Positions 1 through 9,711 are shown, numbered from the stretch's first letter. The stretch: DNA of 64,000 bases from an uncultured Bacteroides sp. (GCF_905207245.1 NZ_CAJLKP010000017.1:17257-81256), one strand, 5' to 3'. The notes: generated by a model not told the origin, from the sequence alone. Numbers and translations: made by a program.

Positions 1-2105
1 TCATTCAGCACACTCCAGTCTAAACCAAAGTTCCACTCTTTTGTAGTTTCCCATTTCAAATCCTTGTTCGGATTCTGAGATACCTTCAAGGTTTGTATCC
101 AATCACCTTCTTTATTCATTATATCACCATAGGCATCATAATCATAAGTATATTGAGATAGATAATTTGCAGTGGGGATAACACCTGTAATACCATAACC
201 TACACGCAATTTCAAATTATTCAACCAAGTGAGGTCTTTCATGAAAGCTTCATTGTTAATTGTCCAACCTAAAGATACGGAAGGAAAAGTACCCCAACGG
301 TGATTTTCACCAAATCGGCTGGAACCTTCTCGGCGTACACTAATCAGAGCATTATATCGATTATCGTAACCATAGCTGACACGACCAAAGAAACCAATCA
401 GTTTATCATCATTCTTTGTAGAACCCATACCCGCATGACGATCTTTCTCAGTAAGCAAAGTACCAATACCTAAATTATTGTACAAATAAGCCTCAGTCGG
501 AAAGTTTCCATTACTTGCATTAAAGCCATCATTTACATTATACAGATAACTATAACCAACTAATGCTGAAACACGATGGTTATCAATACTAAAATCATAT
601 TTAGAAGTCAATTCCAGATTATCGCTGCGAGAAGCTGATTCACTTTTGCTGGCAGAACCGTTATAATCTTTCTGTGTAACCAGCGTGTAGTGTTTGCTGG
701 TAGTGTAACTTTCGCCTGTATAAACACTCTCCTTCATCGAAACCATCAAGTTGGTTTGCCAACCTTTGATAGGTTCAAAAGTAACGTTACCGGTAAGACG
801 ATAGAAACGATTGCGACCGTCACCAATATATTCATCCTGAATGCCACGTGGGTTGTAATAATATAAAAGGTTCAGGTTTTCATTGTAAGAGCCATCATCG
901 TTATAAACAGGAGAAGACGGATTACGGATAATAGCCTGCCGATAAGCATAGTTATTGTTATTCAGAGTATAAGTCTGACGAGAAACTAAAGCATTCACAT
1001 TAAACTTCAACCAATCATTCAACGCATATTGCGTAAAATCAAGTTGCATTTTCAGGTTACGGTTATCACTCTTTCGCATGACACCCTGCTCGTCGCTATA
1101 AGTAACATTGGCAGAGTAAGAAGAATTTTTGGAGCCTCCGTCCAAGGTTAATGAATGGTTTTGTCTGTATCCAGCTTTACGCGAGATAACTCCCAGCCAG
1201 TCTGTATCGTAGCCCTCATAGTCAAAAGAAGTCAAACCATTAATCACATCATGAGTATCCATGAACTTCGATTTCTTTGTCCAATCGGAGAAAGAAACAT
1301 ACCCGGAATAACTGGCGTTTGCATGAGATTCACGTTTTCCTGCTTTCGTAGTAATCAAAATGACACCGTTTGCACCACGTGTACCATAAATTGCTGCCGC
1401 AGAAGCATCCTTCAATACATCAATAGAAGCTATATTTTCAGGAGCTACCGTTGTCAATGAACCTTCTACCCCGTCTACCAGTATCAAAGGAGTTACACTA
1501 CCCTTCACAGTTGTGATACCACGCAACATAATGCTTGAAGCTTCTGTCGGATTACCTGAAGATTTCACAATGCTCAAACCGGCTATTTTACCCTTAACCA
1601 ATTCGGCAGCATCACCAATCTTGCCGACTGTAAAGTCTTCTGCTTTCACGCTTGCAATAGCACTCGTCACATCACCTTTACGCTGAGTGCCATAGCCTAT
1701 AACCACAACTTCATCCAGCAACTCTGTATCATCTTGCAGGGTTACATCTATCTTTCTTTTACTTCCAACAGAGATATCCTGCGCCTTATATCCAATATAA
1801 GAGATCATCAGCACAGAGTTCGATCCGTTTACTTTCAAAGTATATTCACCGTCAACGTTGGTGATAACACCGTTAGTAGTTCCTTTTTCAAGAACATTAG
1901 CTCCGATAATAGGTTCACCCTCTTTGTCTCTAACAACACCAGTGATTGTTACAGTCTGTTGCTGTACAATCTCGGTTCCCATAGATTCTGTCGTCTCCGA
2001 GAATGCAAATGCCGGATTTACGCTAGCACCTGCTGCAAGAAAAAAACAGATTGTAGCCTTTAGAACAGCTTTGCTGAACATGGCCCAATTTTCATGTGTC
2101 TTCAT
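1..2105 (-). CDS. SusC-like TonB-dependent outer-membrane receptor, N-terminal part
   Basis: The reading frame is open from the ATG at 2105 to the window edge, giving about 701 residues, so the C-terminal barrel is missing. It begins with a long signal peptide, with cleavage likely after AFAF near residue 35. A carboxypeptidase-regulatory-like domain follows (TGVVRDKEGEPIIGANV, about residues 53-130), then the plug with the SusC signatures LVDGVEGSL and LKDASAAAIYGTRGANGV, then the start of the barrel. This is the import channel of a SusC/D glycan system. It lies 69 bases after the GH127 gene on the same strand, so the two are probably co-transcribed and the matching SusD should lie just beyond the window. 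The substrate cannot be read from the sequence. Confidence 0.95.
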   Translation of the reverse strand, partial: MKTHENWAMFSKAVLKATICFFLAAGASVNPAFAFSETTESMGTEIVQQQTVTITGVVRDKEGEPIIGANVLEKGTTNGVITNVDGEYTLKVNGSNSVLMISYIGYKAQDISVGSKRKIDVTLQDDTELLDEVVVIGYGTQRKGDVTSAIASVKAEDFTVGKIGDAAELVKGKIAGLSIVKSSGNPTEASSIMLRGITTVKGSVTPLILVDGVEGSLTTVAPENIASIDVLKDASAAAIYGTRGANGVILITTKAGKRESHANASYSGYVSFSDWTKKSKFMDTHDVINGLTSFDYEGYDTDWLGVISRKAGYRQNHSLTLDGGSKNSSYSANVTYSDEQGVMRKSDNRNLKMQLDFTQYALNDWLKFNVNALVSRQTYTLNNNNYAYRQAIIRNPSSPVYNDDGSYNENLNLLYYYNPRGIQDEYIGDGRNRFYRLTGNVTFEPIKGWQTNLMVSMKESVYTGESYTTSKHYTLVTQKDYNGSASKSESASRSDNLELTSKYDFSIDNHRVSALVGYSYLYNVNDGFNASNGNFPTEAYLYNNLGIGTLLTEKDRHAGMGSTKNDDKLIGFFGRVSYGYDNRYNALISVRREGSSRFGENHRWGTFPSVSLGWTINNEAFMKDLTWLNNLKLRVGYGITGVIPTANYLSQYTYDYDAYGDIMNKEGDWIQTLKVSQNPNKDLKWETTKEWNFGLDWSVLN

Positions 2106-2174
2106 ATTAAATCTTTAATTAAAAGGTTATTATTTTATTACAAGTTACAAAACTCTATTTTTTCTAAAATGGCT

Positions 2175-4610
2175 TTAGTTTACTTTCCATTCAATCACCC
2201 CACCCGAAGCACCTTTCTGCAACTGAGCGGCAATTTTCAATCCTGTCGTCTTTACCGGTTTAAAATCAAGACTATTATAGCAGTCCTTCTTCACCACATA
2301 GTCATTCAATGCCTCTACTTCTTTCCAAGTTTTACCATCTTTATAATAGAGTTTCCAGCTTTCCGGCACGCGGAAGTTTCCATCGTAATGATCGAAATCC
2401 AGCCAATAAACCTGTACATTCGAAACGGTGTACGGTTGATCAAATTGGTAAGCCAGCGTTTCCAGCGTTCCATTTCTCAACCACCAATAGTGATAAGGCT
2501 TAGAAATATCCGATGAACGTTTCGGTTCCCATTGGTCATTCACACCCCATGCCCAGCTTTCTACTGAGGCTGATTCAGGAGCGTCTTTCTGGATAGGAGC
2601 CTGTATCATCAGAGTCCGTGCCTTGCTGGCAATTGTCGGCTCGGAAATAGGACGAGCATATTCGGCAGCTTCAGGAATCCAAACTGCCATTTGGTCTGCA
2701 CCGCGATTATTCCAGGTTGAATAAGGAATGGCTTTAAAAGGAACCTCTTTCACACTACCATCTTTACCCACTTCTTTCGCATTACCGGTCAGCACTACAA
2801 CACCTTTCAACAGATTAGCGTCATAAGCTGCTTCCATTGGAGTGGCATCAGGAATAAACTTGTTGAAAACAGTGCTGTCAGCCTGATCTTTGCCTTCCAG
2901 ACAAAACATGATAGGACCACGTTCGATAGCCAGTTTACCACGATCATCTTCCACATTATCATTGGCTTTAATACGGCGCACATCCATCGGAAGACTGATT
3001 TCTACCACATCACCCGCTTTCCAGGTACGTGAAATAGTAGCGTAGCCATCATATTGTTTAGCATTTACTTTCTTGCCGTTAACAGAGATGCTGTAAGCAC
3101 CTGCCTTATCAGTAAATGAGTAAAGATCCGTTGGTACGGGAGCATCCTGCGCCCAACCCGGAATACGGAAACGCAAAGCAAATTCCTGCTCTTTCTCGGG
3201 AGTAACTAAGATGGAAACCGTTCCTTCCCAAGGATATTCAGTAGTCTGTTCCAAAGCTATATTATTGCTGTCCGTATTAAGGTCAGCTTTACTTTGGATA
3301 TAAAGGTTAACATAAATATCATTGCCCTGGGTGGCGTACATATAATAAGGTACGGAAGCCATGAAGCGGGTTACATTACCCGGACAGCAAGCACAACCAA
3401 ACCAATGCTGGCGTTCGTGCTGCCCCATAGATTCGAGCGGATTATCATAGAAGAACTTGTCACCGCTAAGAGAAACACCCGAAATCACACCATTATAAAG
3501 TGCACGTTCCAACACATCGGCATATTTGGCGTTTCCCGTAGCCAGAAACATGCGGTGATTCCAATAAACATTGGCGATGGCTGCACAAGTTTCGCAATAT
3601 GCGGTATGATTGTTCAGTTCATAGTTAGGTCCGAAACCTTCACCCTGCGGACGGGAACCGATACCTCCGGTAATAAAAAGCTTCTTGCTTGCCATATTCT
3701 CCCAAATACGACTCAGTGCGTTGAAATAAGCTGTGTCCTGGGTCAGGGCAGCCACATCGGCAACACCAGAATAAAGATATCCGGCACGCACGGCATGCCC
3801 CACAATCTCATCTTGCTGCAAAATGGGTTTATGATCCTGACTGTATTCGCTGAGACGATGACCGTCTGTTCCGCGACCGGTTTCCTCCACGAAGTATTTA
3901 GCCATTTTCAGATATTTCTCATCACCTGTCACTTTATATAATTTAGCAAGCGCCATTTCGGCAATGGGATGTCCCGAAGGAACATGCTTTTGCCCTTCAT
4001 CGGGGCCAAACACCTGACAAACAAGGTCGGCATTTTTGATAGCTACATCAAGCAAGGAGCGTTTACCTGTTGCGCGATAGTGTGCAACGGCAGCTTCATA
4101 CAAGTGACCGCTATTATAAAGTTCATGACTATTAATCTTTTCCCAACGATTCTTTCCCCACCAGCCGGAAAGGCGGTAGCATTTATTAGTTACGCACGTA
4201 GTGAGGTAGCCGTCCGGTTCCTGAGCGGCCGCGATAAGGGAGATGACACTATCCAGATAAGCATCCAGTGCTTTGTCATACTTCACAGCCAGCGAGTAGG
4301 AGGCTCCTTCTATTATCTTATAAGGATCGGTATCGTCAAAAGAGAAATCACCACGGTGTTCACCCTTCATTAATCCTCCGGCAATGGCAAAATTATCGAA
4401 GCGTCCGTTCTTCTCACATTCTTTAAATGCGGAAGGTATGGAGACTGTACGATTGGTTTCAATACGCGGAGTCCAGAAGTTATCGTTCAGGTGAACTTGT
4501 GTAAAAGGAACTTCTTTAATCGGAGCATCAGGCTGAACGTAGGGTTCGCTGCAAGCACTCATGCCCAGGAGGGCGATGCTACCGAAAAGGAATTGAATTC
4601 GTTTCTTCAT
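2175..4610 (-). CDS. GH127 (DUF1680) beta-L-arabinofuranosidase-like lipoprotein
   Basis: 811 residues. The signal peptide ends in the lipobox GMSAC, so it is probably lipid-anchored. The (alpha/alpha)6-barrel GH127 domain carries the zinc-thiolate active site: YCETC (E340, C342) and FGCACCP (C408, C409). These match the Glu/Cys/Cys/Cys set known in Bifidobacterium HypBA1, where one cysteine is the nucleophile. The C-terminal 150 residues resemble a discoidin-like beta-sandwich. HypBA1-type enzymes remove beta-1,2-linked L-arabinofuranose from hydroxyproline-linked oligosaccharides. Other GH127 members act on rhamnogalacturonan-II side chains, so the substrate is not certain. It is paralogous to the GH127 at 14282-16687 and lies upstream of a susC gene. 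Confidence 0.9.
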   Translation of the reverse strand: MKKRIQFLFGSIALLGMSACSEPYVQPDAPIKEVPFTQVHLNDNFWTPRIETNRTVSIPSAFKECEKNGRFDNFAIAGGLMKGEHRGDFSFDDTDPYKIIEGASYSLAVKYDKALDAYLDSVISLIAAAQEPDGYLTTCVTNKCYRLSGWWGKNRWEKINSHELYNSGHLYEAAVAHYRATGKRSLLDVAIKNADLVCQVFGPDEGQKHVPSGHPIAEMALAKLYKVTGDEKYLKMAKYFVEETGRGTDGHRLSEYSQDHKPILQQDEIVGHAVRAGYLYSGVADVAALTQDTAYFNALSRIWENMASKKLFITGGIGSRPQGEGFGPNYELNNHTAYCETCAAIANVYWNHRMFLATGNAKYADVLERALYNGVISGVSLSGDKFFYDNPLESMGQHERQHWFGCACCPGNVTRFMASVPYYMYATQGNDIYVNLYIQSKADLNTDSNNIALEQTTEYPWEGTVSILVTPEKEQEFALRFRIPGWAQDAPVPTDLYSFTDKAGAYSISVNGKKVNAKQYDGYATISRTWKAGDVVEISLPMDVRRIKANDNVEDDRGKLAIERGPIMFCLEGKDQADSTVFNKFIPDATPMEAAYDANLLKGVVVLTGNAKEVGKDGSVKEVPFKAIPYSTWNNRGADQMAVWIPEAAEYARPISEPTIASKARTLMIQAPIQKDAPESASVESWAWGVNDQWEPKRSSDISKPYHYWWLRNGTLETLAYQFDQPYTVSNVQVYWLDFDHYDGNFRVPESWKLYYKDGKTWKEVEALNDYVVKKDCYNSLDFKPVKTTGLKIAAQLQKGASGGVIEWKVN

Positions 4611-4640
4611 AATATTATATATGTATTTTTAGTTCGTTAC

Positions 4641-4713
4641 CAAAAGTATACGGCAAAGGAAAAGGATTTATCTTAAACTGAATAAAACGAAAGTCCATAT
4701 GAATGCAAAAATA
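4641..4713 (-). promoter_or_regulatory. Candidate promoters of the GH127 gene
   Basis: On the minus strand, TACTTTTG (4641-4648) and TATTTTTG (4706-4713) both fit the Bacteroides -7 consensus TANNTTTG. The nearer one is about 30 bases from the ATG at 4610. No convincing -33 box was seen for either. Confidence 0.4.
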
Positions 4714-4852
4714 GTCGGGCTACAAAGGCTCTGGAGGATATTTAGATTATTATTTCATTGGTTTGGATTATTTTTTCATGGCTGCAGATATTATACCCGA
4801 ACCGCACCCGGGATGCACTTGCTCCGTACATTCTTCGCTCAGAAGTACCTCT

Positions 4853-4907
4853 GCACGGAGAAAGTACGGAGAAGGTACGGAGCAAGTACGGTACAGGTAC
4901 GACGCAG
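4853..4907. repeat. 11-bp tandem array GTACGGAG(A/C)A(A/G)
   Basis: Five units start exactly every 11 bases (4853, 4864, 4875, 4886, 4897): GCACGGAGAAA, GTACGGAGAAG, GTACGGAGCAA, GTACGGTACAG, GTACGACGCAG. The 13-mer GTACGGAGCAAGT (4875-4887) has a perfect inverted copy at 4817-4829, so a stem is possible. Eleven bases is about one helical turn. Confidence 0.85.
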
Positions 4908-4951
4908 GGGTGTTTCTGATACAGCGCAGAGGCATAGTTTCTCAAGAATAG

Positions 4952-4983
4952 TTTCTTAATCTAATGGAAATCATCTATCTTTG
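4952..4983 (+). promoter_or_regulatory. Promoter of the ATPase/nuclease-like gene
   Basis: TATCTTTG (4976-4983) is an exact TANNTTTG -7 element. TTTC at 4952-4955 is a near match to the -33 TTTG with a 20-base spacer. The start codon lies 35 bases downstream. Confidence 0.6.
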
Positions 4984-5018
4984 TCATTCAGAAACATTGC
5001 TTAAAGGAGGAACTGATT

Positions 5019-6770
5019 ATGATGTATATGGCACCTGCGAACAGAAAACGTTTACCTTATGGTATGATGAACTTCGAGGATATCCGCCTCGAAAACTATT
5101 ATTATGTAGACAAGACCGCCTTTATTCCCATGATTGAGCAGGCAGACCGCTTCTTTTTCTTTATCCGTCCCCGCCGCTTCGGCAAGAGCCTGACGCTAAA
5201 CTTGCTACAACACTACTATGACGTGCGTGCCAAGGACAAGTTTGACACGTTGTTCGGCGACCTCTACATTGGACAGCATCCTACGCACGACCGCAACAGC
5301 TATCTGGTACTGAAGCTCAACTTCTCCGGTATCATCGGTGAGCTGAACAATTACCGCCAGGGACTGGATGCGCACTGCCAGACCATGTTCGACTATTTTT
5401 GTGATATTTATGCCGACTATCTGCCACAGGGCATCAAGGAAAAGCTGGATGAAAAAGATGGTGCGGTAGAGCAGCTTGAATATCTATATACAGAATGCCA
5501 AAAGACGAATCAGAAGATTTACCTCTTCATTGATGAATATGATCATTTTACCAATGCCATCCTTTCGGATGCCGGAAGTTTACACCGTTACACAGACGAG
5601 ACACACAAGGAAGGTTATCTGCGCGCTTTCTTCAATAAGGTGAAAGCCGGAACCGACTCTTGCATCAAGCGCTGCTTCATCACTGGAGTCAGTCCCGTGA
5701 CGATGGATGACCTGACCAGTGGTTTCAATATCGGGACAAACTATTCCCTTACGCCGGAATTTAACGCAATGATGGGTTTTACGGAAGAGGAAGTGCGCGA
5801 AATGCTGACATACTATTCCACGAACAGCCCATTCCATCACAGCGTGGACGAATTGATAGAGATAATAAAACCGTGGTATGACAATTATTGCTTTGCCGAG
5901 GAATGCTATGGTGGAACTACGATGTACAATTCCAACATGGTGCTCTATTTCGTTAAGAACTATATTCAAAATGGCAAAGCTCCGCGAAGTATGTTAGAAG
6001 ATAACATTCGTATCGACTACGAGAAGCTGCGCATGCTCATCCGCAAGGACAAGGAGTTTGCACACGATGCTTCCATTATCCAAACCTTGGTAAGCCAAGG
6101 CTTCATCACTGGGGAATTGAAGAAAGGTTTTCCGGCTGTCAACATAACCAATCCCGACAACTTCGTGAGCCTGCTCTATTATTTTGGGATGCTTACCATC
6201 AGCGGCACGCACAAAGGAAAAACCAAGCTCACTATCCCCAACATGGTAGTGCAGGAACAACTCTATACCTATCTACTGAATACGTACAATGAAGCCGACC
6301 TCAGTTTCGATAGTTACGAAAAGGGCGAATTATCCAGTTCTCTCGCTTATGATGGCGGCTGGCAAGCGTACTTCGGTTACATCGCTGATTGCCTGAAACG
6401 TTACGCCTCCCAGCGCGACAAACAGAAGGGCGAATTCTTCGTCCACGGCTTCACCCTTGCCATGACGGCTCAGAACCGCTTCTACCGTCCCATCTCCGAG
6501 CAGGACACGCAGGCCGGCTATGTGGATATCTTTCTTTGTCCGATGCTGGAGATTTACTCTGACATGAAGCACAGTTACATCGTGGAACTGAAATATGCCA
6601 AATACAAAGACCCCGAAACCCGAGTGGGGGAACTTCGCCGGGAAGCCATCGAACAGGCCAACCGTTATGCAGAGACAGACACGGTGAAGTGTGCCATCGG
6701 CACCACAGAATTACATAAGATTGTGGTGGTATATAAAGGAATGGAAATGCGGGTGTGCGAAGAGGTGTAG
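5019..6770 (+). CDS. AAA-ATPase-like protein with C-terminal PD-(D/E)XK nuclease-like domain
   Basis: 583 residues with no signal peptide, so cytoplasmic. The N-terminus has the family opening (LPYGMMNFEDIRLENYYYVDKT), a shortened nucleotide-binding loop RRFGKSLTL (about residues 52-60) and a Walker B-like LFIDEYDHF near residue 170. The C-terminal part, with YVDIFLCPMLE and IVELKYAK near residues 505-535, fits a PD-(D/E)XK fold. Many Bacteroides genomes carry numerous copies of this family and its role is not established. The start is supported by AAAGGAGG (5003-5010), a strong Shine-Dalgarno sequence unusual for this group. It is a single-gene unit with its own promoter and a terminator hairpin at 6827-6866. 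Confidence 0.85.
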   Translation: MMYMAPANRKRLPYGMMNFEDIRLENYYYVDKTAFIPMIEQADRFFFFIRPRRFGKSLTLNLLQHYYDVRAKDKFDTLFGDLYIGQHPTHDRNSYLVLKLNFSGIIGELNNYRQGLDAHCQTMFDYFCDIYADYLPQGIKEKLDEKDGAVEQLEYLYTECQKTNQKIYLFIDEYDHFTNAILSDAGSLHRYTDETHKEGYLRAFFNKVKAGTDSCIKRCFITGVSPVTMDDLTSGFNIGTNYSLTPEFNAMMGFTEEEVREMLTYYSTNSPFHHSVDELIEIIKPWYDNYCFAEECYGGTTMYNSNMVLYFVKNYIQNGKAPRSMLEDNIRIDYEKLRMLIRKDKEFAHDASIIQTLVSQGFITGELKKGFPAVNITNPDNFVSLLYYFGMLTISGTHKGKTKLTIPNMVVQEQLYTYLLNTYNEADLSFDSYEKGELSSSLAYDGGWQAYFGYIADCLKRYASQRDKQKGEFFVHGFTLAMTAQNRFYRPISEQDTQAGYVDIFLCPMLEIYSDMKHSYIVELKYAKYKDPETRVGELRREAIEQANRYAETDTVKCAIGTTELHKIVVVYKGMEMRVCEEV

Positions 6771-6826
6771 CCTCCGTCCCAGTGCCTATGCAAAAATAGT
6801 CCAAAGACTAAAAAGATAATCCAAAC

Positions 6827-6866
6827 ATAGTCCAAGAATACCATAAAAGGGTGATTCTTGGACTAT
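6827..6866 (+). terminator. Terminator hairpin after the ATPase gene
   Basis: Perfect 13-bp arms ATAGTCCAAGAAT (6827-6839) and ATTCTTGGACTAT (6854-6866) are followed by the T-rich TCTTTTATC. Confidence 0.75.
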
Positions 6867-6915
6867 TCTTTTATCACATTATATTATTCAGTCCTTCCGT
6901 TCACTCCTTTTTCAC

Positions 6916-6923
6916 TTACTTTG
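6916..6923 (+). promoter_or_regulatory. -7 element upstream of the GH97 gene
   Basis: TTACTTTG differs from TANNTTTG at one base and lies 30 bases before the ATG at 6954. It probably drives the six-gene plus-strand run to 18950. No clear -33 box. Confidence 0.45.
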
Positions 6924-6953
6924 CACACGAACCAAATAAAGAGCTAATCGATT

Positions 6954-9680
6954 ATGAAAAACTGCACATCTCTCAAATTAGTCGTTATTTCCTTATTTTT
7001 ATACTTCGGAAATAATCCACTCGGGGCAGCTCCCGGAAAGAAATATACGCTCTCCTCTCCTGATGGTAAGTTGAAGGTGGAGGTTACTGCCGGAAACGAA
7101 CTGTCTTATCAGGTGATGCACGAAAACGATACAATTCTCTCTCATTCTAACATAGGATTAGTTCTGGCAGACGGAACTACAATAGGAAACAATTCTCAGG
7201 TAACGGGTATTAAAAGGAAAAAAGTCAGGGATAATGTAGAGTCTCCTTTCTATCGCTTCAAGGAGTTCATAGCCACATGCAATGAACTTAACTTGAAGCT
7301 GAAAGGTGATTTCGGCATTACCTTCCGCGCCTATGACGAAGGAGTGGCTTATCGTTTTTACACAACACAAAAGACAGAAGTAACCATCAAAGAGGAAGTG
7401 GCAGAATTCAACTTCAACCAGGATTACACAGCCTATCTTCCTTATACAACGAATGACAAAAAGCCGATGGCAATGGCTTTTCAAAACATATACGATGTTA
7501 CCCCATTGTCGAAGGCACAGCCGAAAGTAGCTTTCCTACCCGTTACAGTGGACTGCGGTAAAACCAAATTAACTCTACTGGAATCTGATCTTGAAGCATA
7601 TCCGGGAATGTTTGTAGAATCTAAAAAAGATGGATATGGGCTAAAAGGTGTTTTTGCCCCCTACCCTACCCAAACAGATTTCTATCCCTGGCGTATGCAG
7701 GAGTATGTCACAGAAACCAGTGATTTCATAGCACGCAGTAGTGGGGCACGTACTTATCCCTGGCGCGTACTGGCTGTTACAGAAAAGGATACGGATATGC
7801 CTGTTAACAATCTGGTGTATGCGCTGGCATCTCCCAATCGTATAGGTGACACATCATGGATAAAGACCGGAAAAGTGGCTTGGGATTGGTGGAATGACTG
7901 GAATCTGAAAGGTGTCCCCTTTAAGGCAGGTATCAATATGGATACCTATAAATATTACATAGACTTCGCCAGCAGGAATGATATAGAGTTTATAGTGCTC
8001 GACGAGGGTTGGTACAATCCGAAAAGCGGTGATATGCTGACCGTTGTACCCGAACTGAATCTTCCCGAACTAATCGCCTACGGAAAGCAGAAAGGGGTTG
8101 ATATCATTCTTTGGACAGTATTCAATGTACTCGACAAGCAACTGGAAGCCGCCTGCAAGAAGTACTCCGAAATGGGTATCAAAGGCTTCAAAGTAGACTT
8201 TTTGGATCGTGACGATCAGACTGCAGTTGAAATGGTATATCGTATCGCTGATGCTACGGCAAAACATAAGTTGACACTCGACCTCCATGGCATTTACAAA
8301 CCTACAGGTATCAATCGCACTTATCCGAATATCATCAACTTTGAGAGCCTGTTCGGTATGGAAGAGGTGAAGTGGACGGATATCAAGAACAACATGCCTC
8401 TCTACGATGTGACCTTCCCTTATATCCGTATGATGGCAGGGCCGGTAGATTATACTCCGGGTGCCATGCGCAATGCAACGAAAGCCGACTGGCGTGCCGT
8501 CTATTACTCACCGATGAGTATGGGAACCCGTTGTCATCAGTTGGCCGCCTATATTGTACACGATTCTCCGCTCACCATGCTGTGCGACGCTCCGACGAAT
8601 TATTTGAATGAACAGGAATGTGTGGACTTCATCACTTCAATTCCCGTAGAGACGGATTCTACCTTTATCGTTGCAGGTAAAATAGGAGAATATATCGTTA
8701 GTGTACGAAAGAAAGATATCAACTGGTACATTGGCGGGATGACAAACTGGGATGAACGTGATGTAGAACTTGACTTTTCGTTCCTGCCTTCCAATGTTCG
8801 CTATACAGCCACGCTTTTTGCTGATGGTATTAATGCGAACAAGCAAGCGGAAGATTATCGTACAGAGAAACTGATTATAGATAAAAACAGCCGGATAAAG
8901 CTACATTTAGCTTCGGGCGGGGGATTCGCGATGAAACTTGAGTTATATCCGGTGCGGGGTGAAGTAACGTCCATACCTGAGGGAAAGAATATTCCTTCTT
9001 TCTATAAGAAATACATTGAAACTGAGGGATTATATGTTACTTCATCCGAGCGAGTAAGTGACGAGGCGTTGCTGAAGGCCTGCGATATCATCAGTCTGAT
9101 GCTATCAAAACGTCCGGATGTAAAAGCGCATATGGTGAAAAAAGGCTGCCATGTGATGGTTATCGGTAAAGACGAAGAAACTTGTGATTTACCGGAATTT
9201 GCCCATATCTGCAATTCACCGGACAGCATTGCATACTGGAACTGGCGTGCCCGTGGTTTCGGTGGAGCACCGGAAGATGAGTTCTCCGCCAGTTGCGGGG
9301 AAGAGAATCTATTGGCCTTGCCACAAGATAAATATACGGGTGAGAATATTCTGATTCATGAATTTGCCCATCTGATACATATGGTAGGAATTGCAGGTGT
9401 AGAACCTGATTTCAATGACCGACTGGAAGCATTGTGGAAAAGTGCTGGAGAAAAAGGACTATGGGCCGGTACTTATGCATTAAGCAACAAGGAAGAGTAT
9501 TTTGCGGAATGTGTACAGTCTTTCTTTAACTGTAACCGTTACGCTGATCCAGCCAATGGTGTACACAATTCTATGAATCGTCGCGTAAAGCTGAAAGCCT
9601 ACGATCCGGAAATGTACAAGTTGTTGAAAGAATATTTTTATGAGATAGAGATACCGATTAATAATGAAATACATAAATAA
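6954..9680 (+). CDS. GH97 alpha-galactosidase-like enzyme fused to a zincin-type metallopeptidase domain
   Basis: 908 residues, about 220 more than a usual GH97. A signal peptide ends near residue 25. The GH97 N-terminal sandwich, catalytic barrel and C-terminal sandwich occupy about 30-680. KVDFLDRDDQ places D415 as nucleophile and NFESLFGMEE gives E470/E471. This is the retaining pattern known from BT1871 alpha-galactosidase rather than the inverting SusB pattern. Residues about 690-908 form an extra domain with HEFAH (802-806) followed by NKEEYFAE (845-852). That spacing fits a gluzincin with a downstream glutamate ligand, most like the anthrax lethal-factor (M34/ATLF-like) family. I infer a secreted enzyme that removes alpha-galactose and cuts or binds peptide. 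The peptidase activity is unproven. The GH43 gene follows after 95 bases. Confidence 0.88.
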   Translation: MKNCTSLKLVVISLFLYFGNNPLGAAPGKKYTLSSPDGKLKVEVTAGNELSYQVMHENDTILSHSNIGLVLADGTTIGNNSQVTGIKRKKVRDNVESPFYRFKEFIATCNELNLKLKGDFGITFRAYDEGVAYRFYTTQKTEVTIKEEVAEFNFNQDYTAYLPYTTNDKKPMAMAFQNIYDVTPLSKAQPKVAFLPVTVDCGKTKLTLLESDLEAYPGMFVESKKDGYGLKGVFAPYPTQTDFYPWRMQEYVTETSDFIARSSGARTYPWRVLAVTEKDTDMPVNNLVYALASPNRIGDTSWIKTGKVAWDWWNDWNLKGVPFKAGINMDTYKYYIDFASRNDIEFIVLDEGWYNPKSGDMLTVVPELNLPELIAYGKQKGVDIILWTVFNVLDKQLEAACKKYSEMGIKGFKVDFLDRDDQTAVEMVYRIADATAKHKLTLDLHGIYKPTGINRTYPNIINFESLFGMEEVKWTDIKNNMPLYDVTFPYIRMMAGPVDYTPGAMRNATKADWRAVYYSPMSMGTRCHQLAAYIVHDSPLTMLCDAPTNYLNEQECVDFITSIPVETDSTFIVAGKIGEYIVSVRKKDINWYIGGMTNWDERDVELDFSFLPSNVRYTATLFADGINANKQAEDYRTEKLIIDKNSRIKLHLASGGGFAMKLELYPVRGEVTSIPEGKNIPSFYKKYIETEGLYVTSSERVSDEALLKACDIISLMLSKRPDVKAHMVKKGCHVMVIGKDEETCDLPEFAHICNSPDSIAYWNWRARGFGGAPEDEFSASCGEENLLALPQDKYTGENILIHEFAHLIHMVGIAGVEPDFNDRLEALWKSAGEKGLWAGTYALSNKEEYFAECVQSFFNCNRYADPANGVHNSMNRRVKLKAYDPEMYKLLKEYFYEIEIPINNEIHK

Positions 9681-9711
9681 TAATTTAGTGGCGAGAATAC
9701 CTGAAATCAAG

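Larger units (their letters stand above)
4611..5018. other. Divergent intergenic region with promoters and an 11-bp array
   Basis: This gap separates the minus-strand GH127 gene from the plus-strand ATPase gene. It holds two possible minus-strand -7 elements (4641-4648 and 4706-4713), an 11-bp tandem array with an inverted partner (4817-4907), and a plus-strand promoter at 4952-4983. Short open frames across it (about 60-86 codons) follow the repeat and look spurious. Confidence 0.7.

Noticed and set aside
4699..4959. Small ORFs of 62-86 codons over the 11-bp array
   Set aside because: Their sequence only translates the repeat (periodic Arg/Tyr/Gly), with no start signal or family.
6879..6895. 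Mannan-type 17-bp operator upstream of the GH97 gene
   Set aside because: At the expected distance the sequence keeps only scattered matches and lacks the GATAAAAT core.
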